The notes: generated by a model not told the origin, from the sequence alone. A stretch of DNA of 64,000 nucleotides from Meandrina meandrites (GCA_963693305.1 OY855905.1:40722395-40786394); one strand, 5' to 3'. Positions 1 through 12,816 are shown, counted from the first letter of the stretch. Translations and numbers: made by a program.

Positions 1-114
1 TTGGACCTAGAATAAACAAAATATAGAGATAAGAATTCAGTTACGCAAAACAGGGTCGTTTATTATATATATTTCAATAGTGGTAAATGTGTTCTCTGTG
101 TTTCTGTCCTGTAG

Positions 115-1773
115 GCCACCCAAACCATCATCGTGCCGGCGAATCCTCGTCCTCAAAATTACCTTGGTTTATCAATATGCACCTGCCTGTTCTGCGTTTG
201 GCCTATCGGATTGGCCGCGATTGTGTTCTCTTGTATGGTAAGAAAAAAACTATAGACCTCAAACATGACCCAATACCAAGGAGGCTATAGTCCCGATATA
301 GAACACATAAAAAAAACGAATACAGTTGTCACACCGATGAGGGATCGTATTGTTATTAGAGTGTAATGTTTATCACGTTACAGATTAAGAAAAACCGAGT
401 TTTCAAAAATAAAAGTAAGAAATGGAGGTGGAAAACTATTTTACTAAAATATGTGCGTGTGCATATGATGTTTTCTGTGCCATTTTTATTTGTGCGTCAG
501 TTTTATTTGGGTACTCTTTTTATGTCGTGTAACCATGGCAACAGAAAATGATGTCGGTCTGAGTGTACTCGCCCTATGCACGGTTAGCTTATATAAAGAT
601 AATGCTGTAATTTATGATTTCTTGATTTGAAAATATGCTAAGTTTGAATTGAGAGACGAGGGGTCTGTTTGTCAAAGGCCCAGGGGTGGAGAGGGTTTCC
701 AGGTTGGAAATTTTCACGCCGTATTTAGGCTTCGAGGAAACATAGTTAATAGAGGGAAATGGTTATGAAGCGCGGCAAACATCAAAAGTGTATGTTGGAA
801 GGTCCATGACCGTGCTCATCTTTTGCTTTGCGCTCATACACTATGCATGAATTACGTAATCGCAGTGTTTCTATTGGTTAGTTGCATGAACACACGTAAC
901 CACCTATTGTATTTTGTCAGGTTTTGTGCACGGTCAACTCCCAAAATAGCGAACAAAAACATACAACAATGAACTTTGCCGGGTTTCATAACCATTTCCC
1001 TCTATCAACTATGGAGGAAATAATTCAAAATGTAGAAGCATCGCAGGCGAAACAAATACAATATCAAGGAAGGGCTAATTCACAGTAAAACCGAAAGAGA
1101 TGTAAATACCGGTATATTGAATTGCAAAATCATATTATCGTCTTAGAACATTTAGATATGGTATCAAACTTCTAACATGACTCTAAGACATTCAGACTAA
1201 AATGCAAATTTCCGCAATTCCCGCATGCAAGGGACCACACAAAGACAACAAAACCAAATATAAAAGTTGAACAGAAAGCCTCGATGCCATGTTTGAATTT
1301 TGATACATCGAACGTGGGCCATTGTCGCACAAATCGCGTGGCAAGTGTCACTGACAAGGCAGTTAAATTTGGTTTTCGTTTTATAAAAAGAAGTTATTGT
1401 TCATCATCAGAGAGGCCAACTCTGAGTTAAGTGAATAATTAACAATCACGATTACAGGAGATAGCCCAAAGGGCGTTTAGATCCTTTCTGTGTACTTTCG
1501 GATACGTGTACTTACTAATATTTGCTGTGGAATGTCTTTATTACCCTCATCGTTAACCATATTTGTTCTCTTTTTTTTAAAAAAAACAAATGTTGCACAT
1601 GGAAAAGTAACAATAATAAGACAGTGATTTTTTTTCATCACCAGGCGGACAGCTCATATGCCGCAGGAGATTACGAAGGTGCCTTGAGGAACGCGAACAT
1701 CGCCAAGTGGCTGAATTTGGCTTCTATTCTCTGTGGCATTGTCGTGATCATTATCCTTGCTACCAGCATTTAA
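115..1773 (+). CDS. Dispanin/CD225 gene A, 3' part (exons 3-4)
   Basis: Two exons of a CD225-domain membrane protein. Exon 3 is 115-237 (after tcctgtag, before gtaaga; 41 codons) and exon 4 is 1645-1773 (after ccag; 42 codons then TAA). Joined in phase 0 they give the intramembrane segment ([18 protein letters not shown]... VFSCM), the loop with [17 protein letters not shown] and a hydrophobic C-terminal helix ending ILATSI. The spacing and the PxG, GD, GA and AK residues are the family signature. Dispanins are small membrane proteins with a cytoplasmic N-terminus, a re-entrant helix and a C-terminal TM; IFITM members act in membrane trafficking and antiviral defence, and which role applies here is unknown. 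The start and Pro-rich exons must lie left of the window. Intron 238-1644 has no other recognised gene. About 110 bp before exon 4 resembles the same position in genes B and D. Confidence 0.88.
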
Positions 1774-2049
1774 ATCATTTTTTACTCGCTGGTCTCCCTA
1801 GTTTCTTAGCGAAGCCCGATATTAATAATAGAGTAAGAGAACTGAGTAAAGTAAGTCTGTATAATTGTACGAGTGGCATAACAAAACATCAGGTCCAATT
1901 TGTTAAGAAACACGACTACAGACCAAACTGGACGAGAAGACGTGTTCCCTATTAATTATAACTCTAAAAAAATGTCTAAAAAAACGTAAGGGTTTGTATG
2001 AAAACACAAGACTGGCCTTATTAAATTGCATTTACAGACGTTCTATGCC
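1774..2049 (+). other. 3' flank of dispanin gene A
   Basis: Probable 3' UTR. The stretch with AAGCCCGAT (about 1813-1822) followed by an AT-rich run recurs after the stop codons of genes B and C, so the flank was duplicated with the genes. No clean AATAAA is obvious close to the stop. Nothing else recognised. Confidence 0.4.
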
Positions 2050-2527
2050 TAGAAATATATAAAAGAAAACGAGCTTTCAGCTGTCGGACTGCAGCCTTCG
2101 ATGGATCAAAATTAATCTAAAATATACACAAAAATGGTGTTTTTTAGACCCCGGATTGGCCTTCCGCCCTCATGTATCATGTATTGAAAATACTCTCAAG
2201 AGTGGAAATTTTTGAAAACGCCGGTTTCGTGTTTTCGTGTGGACGGTGAAACAAGGTAACTTTTCGAAAACTTTGCGAAAGCATGAATCCTAATCGACAT
2301 TTTCCTAGAATTTCCACAGCCCTTAATTGTCTCGTATTTTTCTTTCCGCGACGAAAAAAATTCATTTTCAAACGAAAACGGATACTTGTGGATATGTGCG
2401 TATTGTTACCTTTATGATTTTATTCTCACCTTATTTTGTATATATTTTAGATTTCTTTTGATTCCAGTTTTATCCATCGAAGACTGTAGTCCGACAGGTG
2501 AAAGCTCGTTTTTTGTATACATTTCTA
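2050..2527. mobile_element. Inverted-repeat MITE, ~478 bp
   Basis: The two ends are imperfect inverted repeats of about 75-80 bp. The left starts TAGAAATATATAAAAG and runs through GAGCTTTCAGCTGTCGGACT. The right, read in reverse, starts TAGAAATGTATACAAA and contains the same GAGCTTTCA-CTGTCGGACT-TTCGATGGAT series. No coding capacity. The superfamily cannot be told without a clear target duplication. Confidence 0.7.
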
Positions 2528-2736
2528 GCTGGAGAAAATTAGTAAATACATTTTAATATGTCTTACCCTGGCTGCGCATCGATGTTTAATGGCATTTAGC
2601 TTGTTTTTAGCCTATCATAATCTGTTATATTATAAGTTCCTATATATAACGATCATTTTTCTGTTTGTATCCATTTTCTTTTAGCCCCCAGAGAAAATTT
2701 ATTTTGCAAAGTGAAATATCGGGTAAATATATACTA

Positions 2737-2894
2737 GTTATGCAACGCTTTCGAGTGGTATACTATGGAATATCCCACGAGTCACTTGTATTTTCTCGGT
2801 ATACACACGAGCCTTTAGGCGAGTGTGTATACGAAGGAAATACAAGTGACAAGTGGGATATTCCATAGTATACCACGAGAAAGTGTTGTGTAAC
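2737..2894. repeat. Near-perfect hairpin (foldback) repeat
   Basis: Arms of about 75 bp pair almost completely (gtggtatactatggaatatc against gatattccatagtataccac) around a short loop near 2815-2822. The 67-aa ORF crossing it is an artefact of the palindrome. Confidence 0.8.
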
Positions 2895-2898
2895 TATT

Positions 2899-3023
2899 TT
2901 ATACCATGCCATGGAAAATACGCTGACTAAATTTCGTCGAGAATAAGACCGCAGCGCACGATGGGAAGGTTGGGTTGTACCGTCCTGTATTCTGATTGGC
3001 CGTATTTTCTATGGCATGGTATA
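2899..3023. repeat. Short inverted repeat around ATGCCATGG
   Basis: Outer arms TATACCATGCCATGGAAAAT and its near-complement (ATTTTCTATGGCATGGTATA) enclose about 80 bp. It follows the previous hairpin by 5 bp, so the two may be parts of one foldback element. Confidence 0.6.
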
Positions 3024-3999
3024 AATTATACTATTGTTTTTTGTTTTTACCTTATTTTTTTTCTCTATCTTTTCCTTGCCGTGGAGATCAGCTTACCGTT
3101 TTTTACTTAGTATCTAGACCTTTTAGCTTAATAAAAATGATTACTTTTTTTATTTTGCTTGCCTGCTAAATGTAAGAATTGATTCCACTAGCAAATGCTA
3201 GCTACTGTCGTTCGATGTATTTTTCCTTCCTTTTCATTGGCTACCACGTGACCTCGGTTTTCGTAAAATATCACGATTTGTCAGTGTCTCGCAGATTAAT
3301 TATTTGCTTCACGCGCAATACCGTCCGACAATGATTTTGCTGCAAATACACTGCTCATGTGTACTTCATTGTGTCCGATTTTCTAAAAAAATCCAGAGTT
3401 ATCAGAGAGCGGTTTGATTTCTCTGCTGGACCCGAGAAAACAGCCGGAATAATAAGAAGGCAAAGAGGTCATGAAACCATGTCGAAAAAGTCCCTGTAAA
3501 CGATGCCTTAATCATTAAATTATTGAACTCCACTGATTATTACATCAACATGCAGTTAGTGCAGTTCAGTCCTTTATCATATGGCAATGCAGGTAAATCG
3601 GAGCGATGCAGGTAAATCGGAGCCTCTTGGTGAAGATTTTTGCCATAAGGACCATTTCCGTGGAAACAGACATAAGCGTGTAGTTTTTGTCTTCGAAAAC
3701 CGGCAAATTCAAAATTTGCAGCTAAAACGAGTGCCACATGATAAACTACTTACTAACTTAGTTTGCTCAAGCCATACTGGGCAATATTGGCCCCTCGGTC
3801 GTTTTTGCACAGACCTCGCTGCGCTCGGTCCGTACTGCCACGACCTCGAGCCAATATTCCCCAGTACGGTCCTCGTGCTCGGTTAGTAAGAGGTTAGTAT
3901 TGATATGAGGGACAAATTATTGTCAAATGCTTGCAGCATTTTTCTCCGTATTGTCTTTATGCTTTTGCAATGCTGTTTTACGTGACTGCGAACATATCC

Positions 4000-4198
4000 A
4001 TTATGGGATAGGCGGCGGCTTAATTGTTAGAGCGATAGGTTCTGTATCGAGCGGTCTGGGTTCGATCACTGGCCAGGAGCAATGTGCTGCATGTTATTCC
4101 ACAGTGTCTATGTCAGCCCCGGATAATAAATGGGTACCAGCGAACTATGCGGAGGCCTGGGTGGTAATCTGCGATAGGCCAGCATCCCGTCAGTAACT
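4000..4198 (+). repeat. tRNA-derived SINE-like sequence (copy 1)
   Basis: A box-like GGCTTAATTGTTAGAGCGAT and B box-like GGGTTCGATCACTGG are spaced as in a tRNA promoter, followed by a non-tRNA body. The near-identical copy is at 8387-8585. A 64-bp hairpin (4195-4258; GAATACAGCCGCCTCTC) follows directly. The fold is too degenerate to be a functional tRNA gene. Confidence 0.6.
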
Positions 4199-6309
4199 AG
4201 CCCGCGAATACAGCCGCCTCTCATCGCTAGAGAGGCGAATGTATTCGCAGGCTACTCAGTATCCCCAATAAACCGTTTCATGTCAATGATCTTTTACACT
4301 TTCACAAGCAATATTCGTTGGCCAAATGTACGAAATCATTTTAACATCAGTTGTGCAAGACATTTTAGGTTGTTGGAAGATAGAAAGGACGTTTAAAATC
4401 TCATCCTTGCCCCAGATGATTTATAGTGGGGCCACTAAAATATCGTTCTTCTATATTCGTGAGTGCTATTTCAGGCTTCATTGTTGTTGTAAGGTTTCTT
4501 GCAGCATTTTCCCTTGCAGGCGAAACGATGCCCGAGAATTTTCAACTTCTTTCAGCTAATGATGACTTGGATTTTGTCTCACAAAAGGGTGTGGGATGTA
4601 GGACACTGGGAACGAGTAAAAAATGGACAATTCGAGTCTCAGTATACCTTGGCCTCCGTTACAGACAGTCTGAACCGCCGGTAGAGGATTCTGTGGAATG
4701 TCCGGCTGTAACGCAAGCTAAGTGTACCTCTGTGCCCGTACCTATTATAATTTTCAAATCTAATAAAAAAATAGCCACTGGCAAGTTATATTATTCATTC
4801 TATCCTTCACGACATTCTATTTGTAGAATTGCTATGAATTCTACATTAGAACGAGATGTGAGACAGGGAGAGCCCCTTTCTAGGTAAACAGAAATAGACG
4901 GTTACAATATTTGATAATGCCTCGTTTCAAATATTATAACCGTCTATTTCCACTTTTATTTAGCTTTCACAGCCCTTGAAGAAGGTTGGCTTTGTCTAAC
5001 CGAAATATTGGGCAATAAAACTTAACCTTTTCAGCTGTCCGATCAGCCTTGCATTTGGTTTAACGTTATTTTATGTTGCTGATCCTGATCTACGCCAAGA
5101 TCCGGCTTCACTTCGCTGCTGTTTGAACAAGTGATCCGTGCATTATTCCAGAGGTACCTTAAAAAGCATGGCTTATCACGGCTCATGAAAATACCCTGAA
5201 TCCCTCTCTTGAGAACAACCCTCTTTCGGCTCACATGTTATTAATAAATAATTCATGTAAGGCGTTGTCAAGTGCCACAAACTCAATTTACGTCACAAGT
5301 AATTTATTTTTTTTTATCAGTTTCGCTCGCGATTTGCAAATCCAGTTCCGTCTTTCTTCAGCCTCTCATCTCTTCACAGAACGGTAAGACTCCTATTCTT
5401 TTTAATTATTGTAATTTTCAGCTATGATAAGACATCCTACTGAAACGTGCCTGTTTAAGTCAATTGTAGCTGTATTAATTAAGAAAAAAATCCACATACG
5501 AGTGTTATGACTGCTGGGCTTTGCCAAACAAATTAAGAAAACCATGAGTTCGAAACCACTGCGACAAGACTGCTTCCCAAGTAAACGATTATATGCTTAT
5601 TATTAATATTCCAGCAGTTAGAAATCTTAAAACGGCTAGATACTGATCGACACACTAACACGTTTTCTGTTTACCTAACTAGTGCCAGAACTAATCTGTT
5701 ATATGTATCATTTAATCAACTTGCAACAGTATTAAAATAAGGCAAAAATTTAGCTCTTCGACGGTACGCTTTTTTAACTCGGACATTAGTGATATTCGTT
5801 GTGGCGTTGACTAAGTGAAAATGAGATTAACGAACTTTAGCGCTACAAATAATCAGGATCAATTCTCGGAAAAGGATGAAATGAGGTTTTGATGACACAG
5901 TAACTAGGCTATTTCATGTTGGTGATTGAAATGTATATTTTTCATGCAACAGCAACTGATGGGCTTATCAGAACGGCAGCGGTTATAATTTGCCGAACGC
6001 CGAACGCCGAACGAAATCACCGAAACAAGCAAAGAGCTAACCGTAAACAGTCCGGTTAGAACTCACGGTTAGAACTCACTGGCTTCGAACTCACGGTTTT
6101 CTTAATTTGTTTGGCAAAGCCCAGCAGTCGTAATACTCGTATGTGGATTTTTTCTTAATTAATACAGCTACAATTGACTTAAACAGGCTAACCGGTACAC
6201 TCCGGTTAGCCTGAATAGCACTCTGGTTAGCCTGAATATCGCTCAGGTTAGCTCTCAATAATGGTATTGGGTTTTCCTTGTTTTGGTGATTTTGTTTCCC
6301 GCTCGGCGT

Positions 6310-6666
6310 CCTGCGTTAGGCGTTCTGCGTTCTGCGTTCTGTGTTCTGTGTTCTGCGTTCTGCGGTCTGCGGTCTGCGGTCTGCGGTCTGCGGTCTGCGG
6401 TCTGCGGTCTGCGGTCTGCGGTCTGCGGTCTGCGGTCTGCGGTCTGCGGTCTGCGGTCTGCGGTCTGCGGTCTGCGGTCTGCGGTCTGCGGTCTGCGGTC
6501 TGCGGTCTGCGGTCTGCGGTCTGCGGTCTGCGGTCTGCGGTCTGCGGTCTGCGGTCTGCGGTCTGCGGTCTGCGGTCTGCGGTCTGCGGTCTGCGGTCTG
6601 CGGTCTGCGGTCTGCGGTCTGCGGTCTGCGGTCTGCGGTCTGCGGTCTGCGGTCTGCGGTCTGCGT
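6310..6666. repeat. Heptamer satellite (TCTGCGG)n
   Basis: About 43 nearly perfect TCTGCGG units (about 6361-6665), preceded by degenerate TTCTGCG/TTCTGTG units. With a 7-bp period and no stop, several frames stay open on both strands and give CGLRSAV- or ADRRPQT-type repeats. I treat these as non-coding. Confidence 0.95.
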
Positions 6667-7454
6667 AAAGCTCCGGCTAAACGATCAAACATTTTCGTTC
6701 AGCATCGTGTTTTCGCTCACAACATGGGTTCGCTATACAAGCAAACGATGTTCGACCAACCATCCAGCAAAATAAGCCCACATGACGCTTTGTTCGACTG
6801 TTGAAGAGAGCTTTAGCACAGACGTTGTTGAGCCACGGATGGCAACCGGAATGCTAATGTTTAAGGTTTTGGCGAACTTTTACCTCCAAAAATAATTTAG
6901 AAAGATTTTATTTTAGCACTTAAAACTTGAATTTATGAACAAAAAGCTGACAATAAGCGCTAAAGACGAGAAGGTTCCATTTCCGGCTGCCGTCCGTGGC
7001 TCAAAAACGCCTGTGCTTAAGCTCTCTATTATGGCGCGACGTCACATAGATTCGGTTTCTAATTGGTTGCTTTTTCCCGCCTGGGCTTGCTTTGTTTGCA
7101 GAGGTGGCTAAACGATCAAATATTTGCTCGAGAAGAAAAATGTTGGATGAAAATGTCTGACCTAGATCAAACCTGGAAACCATTTAAATGCAATGTTGAG
7201 AGAGGTGGCTAAACGGTCAAACATACCCTTCCAACTCGATGTTGGATGAAAATGTTTGATCGTTTAGCCGGGGCTTAACACAAAGAACGACGCATCAGCC
7301 TATTCCTTCCTGGTTTATTGTTTAAGCCGATGTGTTATTATTCATAAGATCACATCTGCCATCCAACGGTTATATTGTGAGAAAATCCAGCTATTTAAAA
7401 GCTGTGCTGATAGTTGAAGGAGTGTTTTGTTTCTTTACAAATACACGCACGCGC
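6667..7454. other. End of tandem unit 1, no gene seen
   Basis: Contains several direct and inverted copies of GCTAAACGATCAAA (rc TTTGATCGTTTAGC), e.g. near 6675, 7105, 7210 and 7255. These recur in unit 2 and near 12895. No coding signal. Confidence 0.6.
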
Positions 7455-8386
7455 TTTTTTACTTAGTATCTGGAGCTTTTAGCTTAATAAAAACTATTGA
7501 TTTTTTTGATTTTGCTTCCCTGCTAAACGTAAGAATTGATTCCACTAGCAAATGCTAGCTACTGTCGTTTGATGTATTTTCCCTTCCTTTTCATTGGCGG
7601 AGTGCCTACTACGTGACCTCGGGTTTCGTAAAATATCATGATTTGTCAGTGTCTCGCAGATTAATTATTTCCTTGATGCGCATTACCGTCCGACAGTGAT
7701 TTTGCTGAAAATATACTGCTCATGTGTACTTCATTGTGTCCGATTTTGTAAAAAATCCAGAGTTATCAGAGAGCGGTTTGATTTTTCTGCTGGACCCGAG
7801 AAAACGGTCGGAATAATAAAAAGGCAAAGAGGTCATGAAACCATGTCGAAAAAGTCCATGTAAACGATGCCTTAGTCATTAAATTATTGAACTCCATCTG
7901 CACTGATTATTACATCAACATGCAGTTAGTGCAGTTAAGTCCTTTATTATATGGCAATGCAGGTAAATCGGAGCGTTGTGATTGCTTGCCATACGGACCG
8001 TTTCCGTGGAAACAGTCATAAAACGTGTATTTTTTGTCTTCGAAAACCGGCAAATTCAAAATTTGCAGCTAAAACGAGTGCCACGTGATAAACTACTTAC
8101 TTACTTAGTTTGCTCAAGCCATACTGGGCAATATTGGCCCCTCGGTCGTTTTTGCACAGACCTCGCTGCGCTCGGTCCGTACTGCCACGACCTCGAGCCA
8201 ATATTTCCCAGAACAACCCTCGCGCTCGGTTAGTAAGAGGTTAGTATTGATATGAGGGACAAATTATTGTCAAATGCTTGCAGCATTTTTCTCCGTATTG
8301 TCTTTATGCTTTTGCAATGCTGTAACGTTCCATGGCGGCGTTCAAATAAAACTCAAGCGTTGTTTTACGTGACTGCGAACATATCC

Positions 8387-8585
8387 ATTATGGGATACGC
8401 GGCGGCTTAATGGTTAGAGCGATGGGTTCTGTATCGAGCGGTCTGGGTTCGACCACTGGCCAGGAGCAATGTGCTGCATGTTATTCCACAGTGTCTATGT
8501 CAGCCCCGGAGAATAAATGGGTACCAGCGAACTATGCGGAGGCCTGGGTGGTAATCTGCCATAGGCCAGCATCCCGTCAGTAACT
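8387..8585 (+). repeat. tRNA-derived SINE-like sequence (copy 2)
   Basis: Counterpart of 4000-4198, with A box-like GGCTTAATGGTTAGAGCGAT and B box-like GGGTTCGACCACTGG. The same hairpin follows at about 8580-8643. Confidence 0.6.
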
Positions 8586-10891
8586 AGCCTGCGAATACAG
8601 CCGCCTCTCATCGCTAGAGAGGCGAATGTATTCGCAGGCTACTCAGTATCCCAAATAAACCGTTTCATGTCAATGATCTTTCACACTTTCACAAGCAGTA
8701 TTCCTTGGCCAAATGTTTTGCATGACTGTAAAGTTGTTACAATATTGCAAAAGCGTGGAAGTAATTAACTAATAAAGAAAAAAAAAACGTTTATAAATAT
8801 ATGAAATTAATTACATTGATTAATTACATTTTTGTCACGTGCATCAAAGCAAGATGATATAAATTTAATTAATTGCATGTTCACAAAATAATTAGAAGAA
8901 TTCATCAATTCTAATATTAAATCAGTCACTGGTAGCCGGCTAACATTATTTAGGATGAAAGGTTCTATTTTTTGTAAAAATTATCTCTTATTGTTGAGTA
9001 TTTGTGCAAGACATTTTTGCTTGTTGGAAGATAGAAAGGACGTTTAATCTCATCCTTGCCCCAGATGATTTATAGTGGGGCCACTAAAATATCGTTCTTC
9101 TATAGTCGTGAGTGCTATTTCAGGCTTTATTGTTGTTGTAAGGTTCCTTGCAGCATTTTCCGTTACAGGGGAAACGATGCCCGAGAATTTTCAAATTCTT
9201 TCAGCTAATGCTGACTTGGATTTTGTCTCACAAGAGGGTGTGGGATGTAGGACACTGGGAACGAGTAAAAAGTCTCAGTATACCTTGGCCTGCGTGGCAG
9301 ACAGTCCTAACCGCCGGTATATATAGGACTTTGTGGCATGTCCGGCTGTAACGCAAGCTAAGTATACCTCCGAGAGCCGGGGTCTTTGAAAAGTAGGTTT
9401 GCAGTTTGAAATCTATTAAAAAAAGCCACTGACAAGTTATATTATTCCAGTCCATCCCTCACGACATTTTATTTGTAGAATCGCTATGAAATTCTACATT
9501 AGAACGAGATGTGAGACAGGGAGGCCCCCTTTCTGTGTAAATAAATAGACGGTTACAATCACTGATGATGCATCGTTTCGAATATTATTACCGTCTATTT
9601 TCACTTTTACTTAGCTTTTTGAGCCCCTGAAGAAGGTTAGTTATGTCTAACCGAATTATTGGGCAATAAAATTTATTTAACCTTTTCAGCTGTCCGATCA
9701 GCCTTGCATTTGGTTCGACGTTTTATTTTATATTGCTGATCCTAATCTCCGTCAAGATCCGGCTTCACTTCAATGCTGTTTGTATAAGTGATCCTTGCAT
9801 TATTCCAGAGGTACCTTACAAAACATAGCTTATCAAGGCTCATGAAAATACCCTGAATCCCTCTCTAAGAAGAACAACTGCCCTTGGTTGAACAACCCTC
9901 TTTCGGCTAGCATGTTATTAATAAATAATTAATTTAAGGCGTTGTCAGCTGCCACAAACTCAATTTCCGTCACTAGTAATTTATTCTTTTATCAGTGTCG
10001 CTTGCGATTTGCAAATCCAGTTCCGTCTTTCTTCGGCCTCTCATCTCTTCACAGAACGGTAAGACTCCTGTTCTTTTAATTCTCGTAATTTTCAGCTATG
10101 ATAAGACATCCTACTGAATGGTACCTGTTTAAGTCAATTGTAGCTGTTTCAATTAAGAAAAAACTGCAATTTTGGCGCGTTTTGTTGTGTGTTTTACGAC
10201 TGCTGGGCTTTGCCAAACAAATAAAGAAACCGCGTGTTCGAAACCACTTCGATAAGACTGCTTCCAAGGGAAAGGATTATATGCTTATCATCAATATTCC
10301 AGCAGTTAGAAATCTTAAAACAGCTAGAGTGTTGCCGCTTGCGCGGGTTTACTGATCGATATATAGCTTGTATTTGCGTGTGAACGGTAAAACACACAAA
10401 CACGTCTTCTTAATTCAGATTATTTAGTCTCAGAACTACTCTGTTATGTGTGTCACTTAATCAACTTGCAACAATATTAAAATGCGAAAAAAAGTTTGCA
10501 CTTCGACGGTGCGCTTTTTTAACTCGGACATTAGTGATATTAGTTATGGCGTTGACTAAGTGAAAATGAGATAAACGAACTTTAGCGCTACACATAATCA
10601 GGATCAATTCTCGGAAAAGGATGAAAAGAGGTTTTGTTGACACAGTAACTTGGCTATTTCATGTTGGTGATTGAATTGTATTTTTTCATGTAACAGGAAC
10701 TGATAGGCCTATCAGAACGGCAGGGGCAATTTGCCGAACGCCGAACGAAATCACAGAAACAAGCAAAGAGCTAACCGTAAACAGTCAAATCAGGTACACT
10801 CCAGTTAGCCTGAATAGCACTCTGGTTAGCCTGAATATCGACCAATATCGCTCAGGTTAGCCTGAATATCGCTCAGGTTAGCCTGTTAACG

Positions 10892-10953
10892 GTGCGTTCT
10901 GCGTTCTGCGTTCTGCGTTCTGCGTTCTGCGTTCTGCGTTCTGCGTTCTGCGC
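10892..10953. repeat. Heptamer satellite (TTCTGCG)n, short allele
   Basis: About eight TTCTGCG units at the position matching the 6310-6666 array. The unit differs by one base from TCTGCGG (G to T), so copy 1 probably spread a variant that copy 2 does not have. Confidence 0.9.
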
Positions 10954-11783
10954 TCGGCAAATTACCCTTGCCGCTATCAGAAGGGATAATGCTTGCAGGA
11001 AACTTAGAAGTAAAGCTCCGGCTAAACGATCAAATATTTTCGTCCAGCATCGTGTTTTCGCTCACAACATGGGTTGGCTAAACAAGCAAACGATGTTTGA
11101 TCAACCATCCAGCAAAATAAGCCCACATGACGCTTTGTGCGAAAGACTGTTCAAGAGAGCTTTAGCACAGACGTTTTTGAGCCATGGACGGCAACCGGAA
11201 TGCTAATGTTTAAGGTTTTGGCGAACTTTTACCTCCAAAAATAATTTAGAAAGATTTTATTCTAGCACTTACAACTTGAATTTATGAACAAAAAGCTGAC
11301 AATCATGAGCGCTAAAGGCGAGAAGGTTCCATTTCCGGCTGCCGTCCGTGGCTCAAAAACGCCTGTGCTTAAGCTCTCTATTATGGCGCGACGTCACATA
11401 GATTCGGTTTCTAATTGGTTCCTTTTTCCCGCCTGGGCTTGCTTTGTTTGCAGAGGTGGCTAAACGATCAAATATTTGCTCGGGAAGAAAAATGTTGGAT
11501 GAAAATGTTTGACCTAGATTAAACCTGGAAACCATTTAAATGCAACGTTGAGAGAGGTGGCCAAACGGTCAAACATACCCTTCCAACTCGATGTTGGATG
11601 AAAATGTTTGATCGTTTAGTCGGGGCTTAACACAAAGAACGACGCATCAGCCTATTCCTTCCTGGTTTATTGTTTAAGCCGATGTGTTATTATTCATAAG
11701 ATCACACCTGCCATCCAATGGTTATCTTGTGAGAAAATCCAGCTATTTAAAAGCTTTGCTGATAGTTGAAGGATTACTTATTG

Positions 11784-11940
11784 GTTAGAGGCTGTTGTGA
11801 GTGTTTTGTTTCATTACAAATACACGCACGCGCTGGCCGCAAGAGGTGTAGCCGAGTGCATTATTGAAAATTTCTCGTTCATTGTGCTGCCAGCAAGTGC
11901 GTGTATTTGTAAACAAAACACGAACTAACAGCCTCTAACC
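11784..11940. repeat. Inverted repeat at end of tandem unit 2
   Basis: GGTTAGAGGCTGTT... and CAAATACACGCACGC on the left pair with GCGTGTATTTG... and AACAGCCTCTAACC on the right. Foldback structure, no ORF. Confidence 0.65.
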
Positions 11941-12020
11941 CTTTTAATACATAATCTGAGTACACTCCACGCAAAACACAATTTCGCGAACTTTGAACAA
12001 GAATTTCAATAAATAAGAAT

Positions 12021-12254
12021 TCATTTGTATCTAAGTAGTACAAAATTATACTGGCGTAGTTTAAGATGCCTTATGGTATTTATGGGTACCGCTTCGTTGA
12101 TAATTTGAGGGATTTGTTCTTCCATTATTTCTGCAAATCTGTCAGCTGGAGCCATTGTCAATAATGTACGATTTTTATGCGTTATTGTCAATAACGCACT
12201 GTCGGAGTTTGCTGGCGTCAGGTAAAGTAAAATCACGTGCTCGATTGTAACCAA
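12021..12254 (-). pseudogene. Possible 5' fragment of a Crypton-type recombinase-like ORF
   Basis: The minus-strand ORF contains MAPADRFAEIMEEQIPQI, which resembles the N-terminus (MADRF..I.eee...i) of cnidarian KIAA1958/Crypton-like tyrosine-recombinase proteins as I remember them. Only about 30-40 residues look protein-like. No catalytic domain is present nearby, so at best this is a fragment. It could be chance. Confidence 0.25.
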
Positions 12255-12360
12255 TTGCGCGCGTGGATTTTCAGTTGGACAGTGAACAAAGATTGTATAT
12301 TAAATTTGTATAACATACAGAAATAAACGGCGATACTATAAGAAAAAACTTCGTACGCTA

Positions 12361-12585
12361 TTGTTTATTACTTCACCGAGGTCTTTTCTCAAAAAATGCA
12401 TGAAGAGGAAGGGCGAAAATAGCGACTTATTAAAAAAAACAAAAGCTGAACTGAAGAAGCTGATTAAAAAGTTAAATCGGCATCACGCGTCATGTTTGAC
12501 AGAATGTTGTTACAGTGGGAAAGCGGACATTTTATTTTGTTTTGTTTCTTGGAATATTAAAAAAAATTCCAAGAAGACACTTTAA
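12361..12585 (+). other. Small Lys-rich ORF, unrecognised
   Basis: 74-codon ORF with a basic stretch (KKCMKRKGENSDLLKKTKAE). No homology recognised, no splice or repeat support, and the flanks are AT-rich. Low coding likelihood. Confidence 0.12.
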
Positions 12586-12816
12586 AAAATGTGTCATACT
12601 GTAATAGAGCTTTTAAGTTATTAAAGAGCAATCGCTTATACAGCTGCCAGAAAAGAAATATTTTATTTTATTATTCCACTATTGCGCCATTTTACCATAT
12701 AGGGCAAAAGAACGTGCAAAATATGCCACGTTATTACACTGTAGAACAGGGCAAAAATATGGACTGAAAGCGGAGCAACCAAATGGCCGAACCAAACTTT
12801 CATTTTTAGTGGAATA

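Larger units (their letters stand above)
3099..7454. repeat. 4.36-kb direct tandem unit, copy 1
   Basis: This block is repeated immediately downstream (7455-11836) in the same order: AATCGGAGC-containing lead, the actgggcaatattggcccc block, tRNA-like SINE, hairpin, an AGAACGGTAAGACTCCT block (about 5376-5394), heptamer satellite, and a segment with repeated GCTAAACGATCAAA. Copy 1 has a large heptamer expansion and lacks a ~300-bp insert present in copy 2. I see no conserved gene in the unit; its ORFs are short and are disrupted differently in the two copies. Confidence 0.85.
7455..11836. repeat. 4.36-kb direct tandem unit, copy 2
   Basis: Second copy of the 3099-7454 block. It carries a ~300-bp AT-rich insertion at about 8715-9005 that is absent from copy 1, and a much shorter heptamer array. 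Many small indels show that the duplication is not recent. Confidence 0.85.

Noticed and set aside
3581..3886. 101-aa ORF also present at 7982-8233
   Set aside because: Lies in a repeat block whose ends (actgggcaatattgg / ccaatattccccagt) are inverted; the copies share DNA rather than codon-level conservation.
4000..4080. Functional tRNA gene
   Set aside because: A and B boxes are present, but the acceptor, anticodon and T stems do not pair; tRNA-derived SINE instead. The same holds for 36055-36131 and 39994-40075.
6255..6804. Long ORFs on both strands with repeats ADRRPQT / CGLRSAV
   Set aside because: Pure products of the 7-bp satellite; all frames are open because the unit has no stop.
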